Shown here in pieces: positions 12,716 through 23,581 of a stretch of 64,000 nucleotides of DNA. Position numbers and translations under genes: made by a program. Every line of letters starts with the position of its first letter. The first letter of the stretch is position 1. The notes beneath the pieces were generated by a model that searched no databases, was not told the origin of the DNA, and saw nothing but the letters and a program-made list of their open reading frames with translations. Origin of the DNA: Tritrichomonas musculus (Eukaryota; Parabasalia; Tritrichomonadida; Tritrichomonadidae); assembly GCA_039105265.1 (NCBI GenBank), contig JAPFFF010000063.1:1-64000 (forward strand), read 5' to 3'.

Positions 12716-13357
12716 TCAAATAACTTTTTTCTAATATGAAAAACTTCAATGAGTAAAGCATAATTAAACCGAATTTTATATAACGCATTTCATCTGCTCG
12801 TATCATTATATTTATTGACTTTTATCAGATAACCTATTTTTGATGATCGTTGATAATCATACTTCGAAAACTTTCAAAATGTTTTTAATTTTATATATTT
12901 CTTTTATATAATAAACATAATGTTTAATTTGTTCTTTAATTTATATCTTATTATTTATTTTTATAAAGATAAAATTATTTCAAAACAAAACCTCCCTTTG
13001 AAATTTGTCATTTAACAAATCAATAAACAAATATAAATCATTCAAAAAGCTAATATAAAAAGTTAAATGACCATTAAACGTATTATTATTTACCAATTCA
13101 TATAAAAAGTGAAGTATTTGAAAAAAAAAATTTTTTTCTTGTCAATTGAATGCATTGGTTTTACATTTTCAACCACATCGCTTTTGTCACAAAAGATAAA
13201 CAAGCAAACAACGCTTTATCACCATTTTGAATCTCAACTTATAAATTACTATAAAGAATGCATAAATACAAATAAATAAAGAAAAAATAATTCACAATAT
13301 TATAGTTACATTTTTGTTTACCCCCTCTCTCAATTTTGAAATAATAATAATAATAAT

Positions 13358-13967
13358 AGAGCTCGGAGAAAAAGGGATTTCCTTTTTGAAAATAAAGAAT
13401 TATATTTATAAAACATATTTATTTTGATGTGTATAAGTTATATCTGAAAGCATACACTTTTTCGAAAAAAAATTGTTTTTTAAAAAAAAAGTGACTTTTT
13501 TATAAAAAGGTTTATTTTTGAATATTTTTTTTTTATAAAAAAAAAGCTTCTTTGCGAAAAGTTTTTGTGTGTGCAAAAAGTAAAATCATATCAATAAGTT
13601 TCGATCATTTCAAATAAAAAATTTAATTAAAATCATAAATTCCTTTCGAAATATAAATTGATAGAAAAAATTTAGTTAACAAGAATTTCAAAGAATTATT
13701 TAATAAAAACATATATTTAGATATTATTCAAATCATAAAGAATGATATTTGATGTATGAATTATAAAGTACTCGTAATCATTGCTTATGATCAAACTATA
13801 TTCAAAATTTGAAGCATTCTAATGATATAGAAAATATCATTTGCTTCATTAAGCTGTGAGGCACTTTCCAATCTTGTTAAATGATGCTTTTGATGCAGAC
13901 AGTTTAAATCTGGAATGAAAATAATAGTTTTGTCCTCAAAATGTAGTTTTTTCCACCAATTATAACG

Positions 13968-14001
<34 letters not shown>

Positions 14002-14336
14002 GAATAAATAACGTATTCAAAAATCAAAATCAAATAATATATTTATAAGATCTTGTTTTTTTTAAAAGAAAATCTATATTAAAAAAAATTGTTCATATAA
14101 AAAAGACTTGGTGTTTTGAAAAAAGAAAATTATTTCGCAAAAAAAAGATCATTTTAAGAAGTATTTTTCATTTTAAAAAGAAAACAAATTTTTTAAACGA
14201 AAAAATTATTTCACAAAAAAATGTTTTTACAGACAAACATTTTTCTTTTCGAAAAAAAATGGATTTTTAAAACATATGGATCTTAATGATATGAAAAAGT
14301 TTTGTAAATATGGAAATTCCTTTTTCGCCGATCTCT
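13358..14336. mobile_element. 979-bp inverted-repeat element (MITE-like) in array unit 8
   Basis: This block is absent from all other units and interrupts the (TAA)n tract. Its ends form an imperfect inverted repeat of about 25 bp: the left end starts AGAGCTCGG and the right end, read inverted, starts AGAGATCGG, with 22 of 25 positions matching. AATAAT flanks both sides, but because the target is itself a TAA repeat the true duplication could be 3, 6 or 9 bp. The interior is A/T-rich, with a roughly 30-nt T run near 13969-13997 and no credible gene. It looks like a non-autonomous DNA element; the superfamily is unresolved. Confidence 0.8.
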
Positions 14337-14707
14337 AATAATAAAAAATAAATAACTCATACTTTTTTTTTTACCCTCTCAGCTTTTCAAACTGTTGGGA
14401 AACACGAAAGTCATAAGTACATGAAAAGTATGATTTAAGAAAACTGCTAAACATTCTTTTGTTAATGATAATAATTATGAGGTTTAATTATTGTAATGAT
14501 GAGTGTAATTAGATTGAGAGAAGCAGTGTCAGTTTATAAGGCAATGCAGTTGTGGTTGATTGTTCAAAGAAGTAGTAGTGTTATGACTCAATGCATAAGT
14601 AGTAGTTTATTACAAATAAAAAAACAAATATAAATAGATAGTAATGTTTTATAAATTAACAAAATAATATTTTAAAAATAAATATTGGTATAAATGAGGA
14701 AAATAAT

Positions 14708-14891
14708 GTGCATGCATCCGATTGAACGAGGTGCATGCATCGGATTGAACGAGGTGCATGCATCCGATTGAACGAGGTGCATGCATCCGATTGAACGAGG
14801 TGCATGCATCCGATTGAACGAGGTGCATGCATCCGATTGAACGAGATAAATGAATCCGATTAAACGAGATGAATGAATCCGATTAAACAAA
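14708..14891. repeat. 23-bp minisatellite, 8 copies (unit 8)
   Basis: There are eight copies. The first six have the GTGCATGCAT head (one with CGGATT in place of CCGATT) and the last two have ATAAATGAAT or ATGAATGAAT heads. The order differs completely from units 1-7, so this array evolved separately. Confidence 0.93.
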
Positions 14892-15039
14892 GTGTATGTA
14901 TTTAGTTATTAATTTAGATAATGACTTTTTTTTTGTTTAAATCTATATAAAACTGGGTATTTTTTTTAAAACAAAGTTAAGTGATAATCTTATATTGATT
15001 TTTTATTCAACCCGTTTATGCTGACTTCATTTATTTATA

Positions 15040-15477
15040 ATGCATCCCAAGAATAGCAAGTGGAAAGGAATAATGGTTTCTGGAATTGATCCAAATTGTC
15101 CACCAATACTTTATCGACTCGACGAGAAAGAAAAGCATGTGCATAAATTCAAAAAGCAAAAACGTCGGAACATGAAAAAACTTGTTTTAGAATTGAAAAA
15201 CTACAACCAACCACCACCACCGCCACCGCCACCACCACCACTACTACTGCCACTACCACAAAACACTAATAATAACAACAACAACTACAATGAAAATTTC
15301 ACCATAATCACCACTACAAACACCACCAATGCTGCTGCTGCTACTACTACTAACAACAACACAGAGATGGAACAAGATCAATTGATTCTCCTTGATGATC
15401 ACGATTGTAATTTCGCGAATATTGAACTGGACTCAGGTTCTGATTTCGGTCTTGATTTTTGGTGGGAATGGCCCTGA
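15040..15477 (+). CDS. 145-aa array protein, divergent copy 8
   Basis: This copy has one amino-acid change against the core copies (Ile13 to Val). The proline tract is still ten residues long, although its CCA/CCG codon order differs. The reading frame is kept although the unit around it has diverged and carries an insertion. Keeping the frame and length with mostly silent change suggests the protein is real and constrained, but the sample is small. The TCATTTA element upstream is intact. Confidence 0.75.
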   Translation: MHPKNSKWKGIMVSGIDPNCPPILYRLDEKEKHVHKFKKQKRRNMKKLVLELKNYNQPPPPPPPPPPLLLPLPQNTNNNNNNYNENFTIITTTNTTNAAAATTTNNNTEMEQDQLILLDDHDCNFANIELDSGSDFGLDFWWEWP

Positions 15478-16102
15478 TCAAATAACTTTTTTCTAATATG
15501 AAAAACTTCAATGAGTAAAGCATAATTAAACCGAATTTTACATAACGCATTTCATCTGCTCGTATCATTATATTTATTGACTTTTATCAGATAACCTATT
15601 TTTGATGATCGTTGATAATCATACTTCGAAAACTTTCAAAATGTTTTTAATTTTATATATTTCTTTTATATAATAAACATAATGTTTAATTTGTTCTTTA
15701 ATTTATATCTTATTATTTATTTTTATAAAGATAAAATTATTTCAAAACAAAACCTCCCTTTGAAATTTGTCATTTAACAAATCAATAAACAAATATAAAT
15801 CATTCAAAAAGCTAATATAAAAAGTTAAATGACCATTAAACGTATTATTATTTACCAATTCATATAAAAAGTGAAGTATTTGAAAAAAAAAAATTTTTTT
15901 CTTGTCAATTGAATGCATTGGTTTTACATTTTCAACCACATCGCTTTTGTCGCAAAAGATAAACAAGCAAACAACGCTTTATCACCATTTTGAATCTCAA
16001 CTTATAAATTACTATAAAGAATGCATAAATACAAATAAATAAAGAAAAAATAATTCACAATATTATAGTTACATTTTTGTTTACCCCCTCTCTCAATTTT
16101 GA

Positions 16103-16135
<33 letters not shown>

Positions 16136-16492
16136 TAAATAACTCATACTTTTTTTTACCCTCTCAGCTTTTCAAACTGTTGGGAAACACGAAAGTCATA
16201 AGTACATGAAAAGTATGATTTAAGAAAACTGCTAAACATTCTTTTGTTAATGATAATAATTATGAGGTTTAATTATTGTAATGATGAGTGTAATTAGATT
16301 GAGAGAAGCAGTGTCAGTTTATAAGGCAATGCAGTTGTGGTTGATTGTTCAAAGAAGTAGTAGTGTTATGACTCAATGCATAAGTAGTAGTTTATTACAA
16401 ATAAATAAACAAATATAAATAGATAGTAATGTTTTATAAATTAACAAAATAATATTTTAAAAATAAATATTGGTATAAATGAGGAAAATAAT

Positions 16493-16607
16493 GTGCATGC
16501 ATCCGATTGAACGAGGTGCATGCATCCGATTAAACGAGGTGCATGCATCCGATTGAACGAGGTGCATGCATCCGATTAAACGAGGTGCATGCATCCGATT
16601 AAAAGAA
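16493..16607. repeat. 23-bp minisatellite, 5 copies, at array end (unit 9)
   Basis: Five copies, all with the GTGCATGCAT head, end abruptly in non-repeat DNA around 16605. The array terminus therefore lies inside a minisatellite. The gene part of unit 9 is missing. Confidence 0.93.
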
Positions 16608-16619
16608 ACTTCAGACAAT

Positions 16620-16955
16620 CTAATTAATGCATCTTAAAACTTTCTTTTCATTCATAAATTTTTTATTACGAATATGTTTTTCAAGTGATCCTTTTAGCAT
16701 GTATTCTAATATAATCGTGTAGCATTGCTTATTTTCAAAATCTGTTTTACTTCATCCATGAAATGATAAAGTTGTTGGATATTTAAATTGGGAACAAAAG
16801 TGGATTTCTTGATAAATGTCTTCAAATATAACGTTAATGTTCTTTCTAACCTTTGCGGCATATTTAAATTGTGAGTGAATTTTTTCTATCAGAAAAACCA
16901 AGGAAAATGAACCAGAACCAATAAATTATTTCCAAAAATACTTTTTTGAATGAAT
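16620..16955 (-). pseudogene. TKL-type protein kinase N-lobe remnant
   Basis: Read on the minus strand, one frame shows kinase landmarks in the right order: a glycine loop (GSGSFSLVF), the lysine motif (YAAKV), an alpha-C glutamate (YQEIHF), a YPTTLSFHG stretch matching the usual HPxxLxFxG, and a hinge region (IILEYMLKGSLEKHI). There is an in-frame TAA before the loop and an in-frame TGA after LSFHG. The sequence stops where the tandem array begins, so the C-lobe is lost. It is a decayed member of the large trichomonad kinase family. The kinase assignment is strong; the exact limits are approximate. Confidence 0.7.
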
Positions 16956-17307
16956 TAATTTAGTAATGCGCTCAATTATTGGCATAATATTGCTCATAGA
17001 ATGAATCACTTTGAATGAAATCACTGTGAACATCAATGATTGTGCCTCTTTTTAACACAAAGTTTTTGATTACTCTTTGAATTTCCTCTGAAATTGAAAA
17101 ATAGTCGTAATTATACAAAAAGGAGATTATTTCATATTTGTTTATTAACTAAAATATTTTCGTGAGGTTTTATTTAAACAAAATAGGAAAATATATATTG
17201 AAACATATCTACATGACAATGCATATCTCCTTTTTTATTATTTTTTTCTCTTTTATTTATTTTTAATAATTGACTAAGTTTGTTTAAACAAGGACCTTTA
17301 GTAAAAA
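16956..17307. other. Intergenic, upstream of the ankyrin gene
   Basis: AT-rich DNA. A short minus-strand stretch (about 16975-17100) is open and could be an extra fragment of the decayed kinase locus, but I cannot assign it. No clear initiator element precedes the ATG at 17308. Confidence 0.5.
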
Positions 17308-20076
17308 ATGAATTCGAAAGAACATTTAGAAGTCCTACAAACAATTCAAGCTAGTATTCTGACATATATTGATAATGAAGACGATATCGAAGAATATTAC
17401 GGAAATATCATTCGAAAATTTGACGAACTCAATATATGTGATAATTTTAATTTGATGAAACTGATTCTCAGATTGATTTCATGTATATCAATATATCATC
17501 ATCGCTTTAAAGATTTTTTTCTTAAAATAGAGAAAATTTTATTATATTTTAAATCAGCAATGAAAAAAAATTTCACAAATGCTGAAATTTTCTACATATT
17601 TAAATACAGCAATAGAATTTTATTATTTTTAATTCGAGAAAAAATGTTGTTTATTGAAAAATCTATAATGAAATACTTTTATTATCAAGAATATTTTTTA
17701 TTAGAACACAGTGAAATTAAGTTTAACCAAAACGAAGAAGAAGTAAAAAAAGATTACAGAAAAAACTATTTAAGTGATGAAATAGAAGAATTATTATATT
17801 CTGATGTTGAAAGCAGTGATAGTCTTAATTTTGATGAATCAAATTTTGTTGAATATGAAGAAGAAGAAGATAAAAGTGAATCCATTGAAAAAACCGAAAA
17901 GAATGGTGATAATAAAAGAGATGCAGCTACTTCTGTAATCATCGATGAATTTAAAGATAAAATAAAGTCAAATCCCGATTACGAAAAAAAAAGAAATAAT
18001 GGCGAAAATGAAAGCGAAATATGCGATTTAATTCGAAAAGATTTAATTGGAGAATTTATTACTTATATTAACCAAAACAATATACAGATTAATTCAACAA
18101 TCAGTGAATCATTTTACGAAACACACTATATGTTATCTAGTCATTTTGAGGTAACGTTAATTGAATATGCTGCATTTTTTGGATCTATTCAAATCTTTAA
18201 ATATTTGTATTTAAACGGAGCCAAATTAAATAGGAAAACAATTTGGATTTATGCAATTAATGGTGCTAATCCAGAAATAATCAATTTTCTTGAAGAACGT
18301 AACATTAAACCTATCGATGAAGAATATGCGATACAATGTTATGAAGAAGCAGTTAAATGTCATAATAATGAATTTGCTAGATATATTGAGAACAAATATT
18401 TGACAGAACAAATGAAAAAAAGATCAGATGTCAAATCTTTTGGTTTTAAATATTATAATTTTGAAGTATTTCCCAATAATTTTAATGATTTTTCATATTT
18501 TTTAATTAGTTTTGATTATTACATATTATTTGAATGTCTATTAAAAGAAAATAAAATCAATATCAATCAAAAAATAAAAATTCCAATTGGCATACTTCAA
18601 CTTAAAACTCTTTTGATTTATGGTTTTACAAGATATTCTGATGAAGTTGATGAAAAGACGCCTTTAATAATTGCAATTGAGTTAGAAAGGATAGATTTTA
18701 TTAAACTTTTGTTATCTCAGCCAAACATTGATGTAAATGCCAGAAAGATCTCAAATTATTATAATTATTCTTGTTTACCAGCCAAAAATACAAAGTTGGA
18801 ATATGACTTTGTCAATGAAAAATCACCTTTACACGTTGCTTATGAAATAAATAACATGGAAATAATTAAAATTTTGCTTTCATTTCCAAACATTGATGTA
18901 AATAACAAATACATTAAAAAGAAAGTTAAAGGAGAAGTTGTTAATGATCAAATAGAAAAAAATAATAATTTTTATAAAGTTTTAGTAATTGAAGATGAAT
19001 CTTTATTAAGTATTGCTATTTCTGATAATAACATTGAATTTATTAAAATGTTATTGGAAAATCCATACATTGATGTTAACATTGAAGAAACAAAATATAT
19101 TGACGATAACAGATGCATGATTAAATACAGGCCATTTATAAAAGCACTTGAAATGAAAAACATCGAAATCATTCAACTTTTATTATCAAATTCAAAAGTT
19201 GATATTAATTGTAAGTTTGTAAGGACAATTCAAGGCGACTTAATAACTGAAAAAAATCCTTTATTAATGTCTATGTATTTATTTGAAGATGATCAAATTT
19301 TTAACCTTTTGTTATCAAATCCAAAAATTGAAGTTAATGCACTCGTAGCCAGAAGAACAAAGAAAAATGATATCCTTTCAAAAAGAACAGTTTTGTATGA
19401 AGCTGTTGAAAAAAATGATTTTGAAAAAGTGACATCTTTGCTATCACATCCAAATATTGATGTAAATTTCAAAGCAATAAATGTTATAGAAATGTATGGT
19501 TTCTTATCTGAAAAGTCGCCGTTATTTTTGGCTGTCAAAAATCAAAATATCAAAATGGTGTCACTTTTGTTAGCACAGCCGAAAATTGATGTCAATTTCG
19601 AATCAATTAAATCTATTAATAATGACTTAATCTTTGCTAAAAAGTCGATATTATATGAAGCTGTTTTAAAAGGAAACATTGATATTATTCAGCTTTTATT
19701 AGAAAATTCAAATATAGATGTCAATTATCAATCATCTGTTAAATGCAAATATAAGGATGGAATTAAAAAATCAAGTAAAACGATTCTATTTCTAGCTGTT
19801 TCTAAAGGAAGACTTGATATTGTTCAACTTTTATTGAAAAATAAAAATATAGATGTAAATGAAACTTCTTCAGCATCTATTTCATTTGACCAAAATCCTG
19901 ATTACATAACTTGTAAAGCTCCATTGCATGAGGCCGTTTTGAAAGGATCAATTGAAATAATTAAACTTTTACTAAGTAATGAAAAAATTGATCCAAATAT
20001 TAAAGATGAAAGCAAAAAGAAGCCAATTGAATTGACAGAAGATGAAGAAATTAGATCATTATTCAGAAAGCCTTAA
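17308..20076 (+). CDS. DUF3447/ankyrin-repeat protein, 922 aa
   Basis: The N-terminal ~150 residues are the hydrophobic helical region usual in trichomonad ankyrin proteins. An acidic linker follows (about 165-225). A DUF3447-like segment lies at about 275-365 (LIEYAAFFGSIQIFKYLYLN). From about 450 to the end there are roughly ten ankyrin-type repeats of unusual length. Each has a core such as PLxxAxxxxNxxIIxLLLS followed by NIDVN, and repeats are spaced by 20-40 variable residues, so the usual 33-residue period is stretched. There is no signal peptide or membrane span, so it is probably a cytoplasmic interaction scaffold. The frame is complete, ending in TAA. The partner is unknown. Confidence 0.88.
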   Translation: MNSKEHLEVLQTIQASILTYIDNEDDIEEYYGNIIRKFDELNICDNFNLMKLILRLISCISIYHHRFKDFFLKIEKILLYFKSAMKKNFTNAEIFYIFKYSNRILLFLIREKMLFIEKSIMKYFYYQEYFLLEHSEIKFNQNEEEVKKDYRKNYLSDEIEELLYSDVESSDSLNFDESNFVEYEEEEDKSESIEKTEKNGDNKRDAATSVIIDEFKDKIKSNPDYEKKRNNGENESEICDLIRKDLIGEFITYINQNNIQINSTISESFYETHYMLSSHFEVTLIEYAAFFGSIQIFKYLYLNGAKLNRKTIWIYAINGANPEIINFLEERNIKPIDEEYAIQCYEEAVKCHNNEFARYIENKYLTEQMKKRSDVKSFGFKYYNFEVFPNNFNDFSYFLISFDYYILFECLLKENKININQKIKIPIGILQLKTLLIYGFTRYSDEVDEKTPLIIAIELERIDFIKLLLSQPNIDVNARKISNYYNYSCLPAKNTKLEYDFVNEKSPLHVAYEINNMEIIKILLSFPNIDVNNKYIKKKVKGEVVNDQIEKNNNFYKVLVIEDESLLSIAISDNNIEFIKMLLENPYIDVNIEETKYIDDNRCMIKYRPFIKALEMKNIEIIQLLLSNSKVDINCKFVRTIQGDLITEKNPLLMSMYLFEDDQIFNLLLSNPKIEVNALVARRTKKNDILSKRTVLYEAVEKNDFEKVTSLLSHPNIDVNFKAINVIEMYGFLSEKSPLFLAVKNQNIKMVSLLLAQPKIDVNFESIKSINNDLIFAKKSILYEAVLKGNIDIIQLLLENSNIDVNYQSSVKCKYKDGIKKSSKTILFLAVSKGRLDIVQLLLKNKNIDVNETSSASISFDQNPDYITCKAPLHEAVLKGSIEIIKLLLSNEKIDPNIKDESKKKPIELTEDEEIRSLFRKP

Positions 20077-20516
20077 GTTATTTCAAGCAAGTTATATTTT
20101 TTAATAATAAAAAATTAATATATATATTTATATAAGAATTCCTATTTTCATTTTTCTTTGGAAAATTTTTTTACATTTATTCTTTTAGCTATTGAGAAAA
20201 TTCTATTGTGATAAATACGACAATGGCTTTAATGTCTTTAAAAACGTTATATGTAAACTACTGTTTGACAACGGAATACCATAAAAACATCATACGGTCG
20301 AAAGGTCTCATTGCTACTTAAAATAGAATTTTGAAAAATATGATATATCTTTTTCCCCAAGGGATGAAAAAGATCCATGATTTACTGATTTATTTTGAGT
20401 TCTTATGTCTTTTGAACAGTGTTTGCACTTTTGCTATTTGATATTTCAAAAATCATCAAAATTCATCAAATGTTTCAGTAAAATATCAGAATATTTCCAA
20501 TATTTTAATTTTCATC
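20077..20516. other. Intergenic with no gene seen
   Basis: The AT-rich 3' flank of the ankyrin gene is followed by sequence that leads into the chimeric pseudogene. An open frame runs into the pseudogene from 20405, but its first ~37 codons match nothing I recognise. Confidence 0.4.
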
Positions 20517-20784
20517 TGATAAATCAAATTTTTGAAATGCAAGATAAATTTGATAATCAAAAAATTGATGATAACAAACCCAAATTAGTACAAATGATAT
20601 TATCTTGCGATTCAATTTATCAAATGGTTGATTTTTCAAATGAAAATATTAAATCTTTAAATAAATTCATAAATAAATTATTCGAAGAAGATGAATTGGC
20701 TTTCAAGAATGATATTATCGAACGTTTATACTATGATAATCTTCTTTATTCATTTATCACAAAATATGCTCAACTTTGTAAATG
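20517..20784 (+). pseudogene. Duplicated BspA-family N-domain fragment
   Basis: This ~265-bp stretch is almost identical to 25936-26203 inside the intact BspA-like gene, with only about four to five visible base differences. It encodes the same 87-residue segment (from NQIFEMQDKFD to FITKYAQLCK). Both ends are abrupt: upstream sequence does not match the BspA gene, and downstream it passes directly into kinase sequence. It is a recent segmental copy or a gene-conversion patch. Confidence 0.85.
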
Positions 20785-21521
20785 AAATCATCAACATGCT
20801 TGATCATCCGAACGTTTTTGACGCAATTTGAATTTTCTTGAGCAACAAAAATATTCCTCCGAGCATCCTTCTTGAATATTGTCCTAACAACTTACAAAAG
20901 GCGATTGAAAACAACATTTTATCGAAAGAAGAAATAGTTGAAATCATCTACCAGATTGCTGAAGTGATGAAATACATTCACAGCAAGAAGATCATTCATC
21001 GTGACTTGAAACCAACAAACATCCTGATTTGAAGCGATGGAACAGTGAAGATCTGTGATTTTGGTATCTCTAAAATAATGACGATTGAGGAACAAACGAT
21101 GACACGTGGAGTTGGAAGTCAAAGGTTCATGGCGCCAAAAATCATCAATGAAGAACAATATTATGATGAAAAAGTCGATGTTTACTCATTTGGAGTTGTT
21201 GTCTTCTTCATTCTCAATAATGGTGATCTTTCAAAAATCAAGATTGGTGACATCTTCCAAAGGAAGAAAGCGGAACTTCCTTCTTCATTCACCAATTTCT
21301 CAAAGAAGTTGATCAACGCCGGCTGGAACTTTGAAAGTAAAGATCGACCAAGCTTCGAAGTTATTCTTGAAAACATCAAAAAAAGTCACTACAATTTGAT
21401 TCAATTAAATAAACTTGAATTCAAAAACGTTGAAGCATTCGTTATACAACACCAAACAAAGATTCCTCAAATTCCCATCAAACCAACTAAATGTACTTCT
21501 AAATTACCTTCTCTCTATTAA
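20785..21521 (+). pseudogene. TKL-type protein kinase remnant (C-lobe largely intact)
   Basis: The frame reads through the hinge (SILLEYCPNNL), catalytic loop (IHRDLKPTNIL), DFG (ICDFGISK), an APE-like APK, the subdomain IX motif (DVYSFGVV) and a final RPSFEVIL helix, ending at a natural TAA. The glycine loop and catalytic lysine are absent, replaced by the BspA-derived fragment. Two in-frame TGA codons occur, at about 20829 and just after RDLKPTNILI at 21030. Both sit where related kinases have ordinary residues, so I read them as nonsense mutations. The product would be non-catalytic. Confidence 0.85.
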
Positions 21522-22966
21522 ATTGATAATGAAGTTTTTAATAAATTATTTTTTAGCCTTTTATATAGATATTTTTTATTATAAAATTACCACCGGCGAG
21601 CGATTCAGATTAATAAGAAAATATGTATATATACATGTTGATTATAATAAAAATACAAATAGTTATCCCTATGAAATTCACCAGAGATCCGTATATTTTT
21701 ATATTATATTTATTATTTTTTTAAATACTAATATCTCTATAAATTAAAAAACTATTTTATATATTATATTAAACTATATATATAATTTAATTTATATATA
21801 AATAAATAATATTAAAATGAACAATATTTCAGAACTAATTAGAAATTTCCAAAATAACTTTTTTTCCCACTTACTTCTGCAAACATTAAAACGACCTAAT
21901 AATAATAATAATAATAATATAATTAAATATGATGTATAGCATTAGGTATGCATCATATTATATTAAAAATAGCATTGATTTAATTAACAATTTAGCGAAA
22001 AAATCCACTTTTTTAAATTAAAAAATACGTTATTTTTAGTTCTCGCACTTCTTTTCATTAATTATTCGATATTTTCAAATAAACGAAGATGATTAAAAGT
22101 ATCAATTAATCAGTGAAATAAAAAGTGTTATAATTAGTTAAAGTGTTCAGTAAGTTACAAATGTAATGTATTTTAAACTCAATTAAATAATCATCGCTTC
22201 ATTTGGGGAAAAAGATCAATTTGATTGGAAAAGAGTAAAAAGATTAACAAAATTTGACGTCCCCCTATTCCCATACTTTTAAAGGATATTGAATTTTTAA
22301 AACGATAAATTCTTTAGTTAAAATCTATTTGATGCAATTTTTATCACTTTGGGAATAATTTTTCCAAAAAAGAGATTGATACTTCCATAACGTAACGGGA
22401 AATTTAGCATTTATGATAATAGATTTTTAAATTTATTAAAAAAGAATTTTTTTATAAAAAGATATTTCAAAAAAAGTATAATATAAATATAATAATGGTC
22501 CTTTAAATAATTTATTACAGTAAGTAAAAATATATTTGGCGCCTGAAAATTTTGAATTAACTCATTGAAAATGATATATATTCAATTTGACTAATTTTGA
22601 TTTTTGGAACGAACAGTGGTAAATTGCTTATATTCATTTTGATTAATTTTGTTTTTGAACAATAATTTTATGAAAACAATAGAAAAATATTTCAATTTTT
22701 GTAATCGGAAATTTTTTTTCTTAAATTTTTAGAATTTGTTTCAAATTCTGAACTTTTAACATATCGTCTTTTTTATAAATTTAGGAATTATTGCTCATAT
22801 TTCCATTTTGTATCAAACAATAAATTGCTTTTTATAACACTTCATTCTTTGTATTGAATAATAAAAATCTACATCATCGGAATTGAAATTTTTAGTTATT
22901 TCAAAAAGTTTTATTGAAAATTTATGATAAATTCGGTGATATAAAATTTGATTTTTATTTTTAAAA
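21522..22966. other. Long AT-rich intergenic region
   Basis: There are 1.4 kb without a convincing gene. It holds an open 110-codon frame extending from the kinase tail (no family recognised), a short (TAA)n run near 21899, and many A/T homopolymers. I see no RNA gene and no repeat shared with the rest of the window. Confidence 0.5.
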
Positions 22967-23581
22967 ATGGGCTGTTGTACAGGTTGTTGTCAGGGCTGTG
23001 CTCGTTGGCTGATTGGAATTGTTAGCACTTGTGTCATTATTTGTGCCGTTGTTGCAGCAATTGTTGTTTACAAGAAAGAAAAAGACAAGGATTGGTCCAA
23101 ATTAATTAAAAATAACATTCCCTTTATTTTCATATTAGTTGCAATGGCATTTGCAGTTCTTTCATCAATCATTGGCTTCATTCTTTGCTGTTGCAAATCA
23201 AGATGCTTGTATATTACGTATTTGATTATAATTATTATTGTAATTATAATTGAAGTTGTCGCAATTGTATTCGCTTTCACATTCAAAGATAAAATTATTG
23301 ATGGCATTGAAGAAAATTGGTACAAAGGTAAGTTCACAGAAACAAGAGAAGGAATTGAAAGATCGTCACAATGCTGTGGATTCAAATCATATGTTCCTGG
23401 AACTAAATGCGGTTATAAACCAGAAAAACCTGGAGTTATCCCAACTTGCTATAATAAAATTAGGGGCGAAATTGACTCAAATATGAAAGGTTTAAGAATT
23501 TCAGTAATCGTAATGATTGTAGTTGAAGCAGTTCTTTTGGTATGTGCCATTTATCTTACATGCACCAGCAAAGATGACTAA
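22967..23581 (+). CDS. Tetraspanin, 204 aa
   Basis: Four hydrophobic segments are visible: about residues 13-35, 48-73, 80-105 and 177-199. Between the third and fourth is the large extracellular loop, with the signature CCG motif (SSQCCGF) and further cysteines (TKC, TCY) that form the loop disulphides. The N-terminus (MGCCTGCCQGC) is cysteine-rich and likely palmitoylated, as is usual in tetraspanins. Length fits the family. In trichomonads tetraspanins act at the plasma membrane in adherence, vesicle release and clumping; any such role here is by family only. The gene is intact, stands alone and ends in TAA. Confidence 0.93.
   Translation: MGCCTGCCQGCARWLIGIVSTCVIICAVVAAIVVYKKEKDKDWSKLIKNNIPFIFILVAMAFAVLSSIIGFILCCCKSRCLYITYLIIIIIVIIIEVVAIVFAFTFKDKIIDGIEENWYKGKFTETREGIERSSQCCGFKSYVPGTKCGYKPEKPGVIPTCYNKIRGEIDSNMKGLRISVIVMIVVEAVLLVCAIYLTCTSKDD

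Larger units (their letters stand above)
1..16607. repeat. Tandem array of ~1.88-kb gene-bearing units
   Basis: Nine head-to-tail units start at about 1, 1879, 3756, 5634, 7511, 9389, 11267, 13145 and 15908. The period is 1877-1878 bp, and the array runs off the left edge. Each complete unit holds a (TAA)n microsatellite, a 23-bp minisatellite and a 145-codon plus-strand gene. Units 1-7 look almost identical, differing in homopolymer length and rare substitutions. Unit 8 has many substitutions, a shorter minisatellite and a 979-bp insertion. Unit 9 stops inside its minisatellite and has no gene. The pattern fits recent amplification with a homogenised core and an older, unhomogenised edge. 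Confidence 0.97.

Noticed and set aside
14672-14890. Minus-strand 72-codon frame over the minisatellite, and the minus-strand 72-codon frames overlapping each 145-aa gene
   Set aside because: The first is a translation of the 23-bp repeat; the others overlap the real gene in another frame and gain no support.
20785-21060. TGA read as an amino acid in the kinase remnants
   Set aside because: TGA is the natural stop of intact genes here (145-aa genes, BspA-like gene), and tryptophan is encoded by TGG. The in-frame TGAs sit in fragments that lack essential kinase parts.
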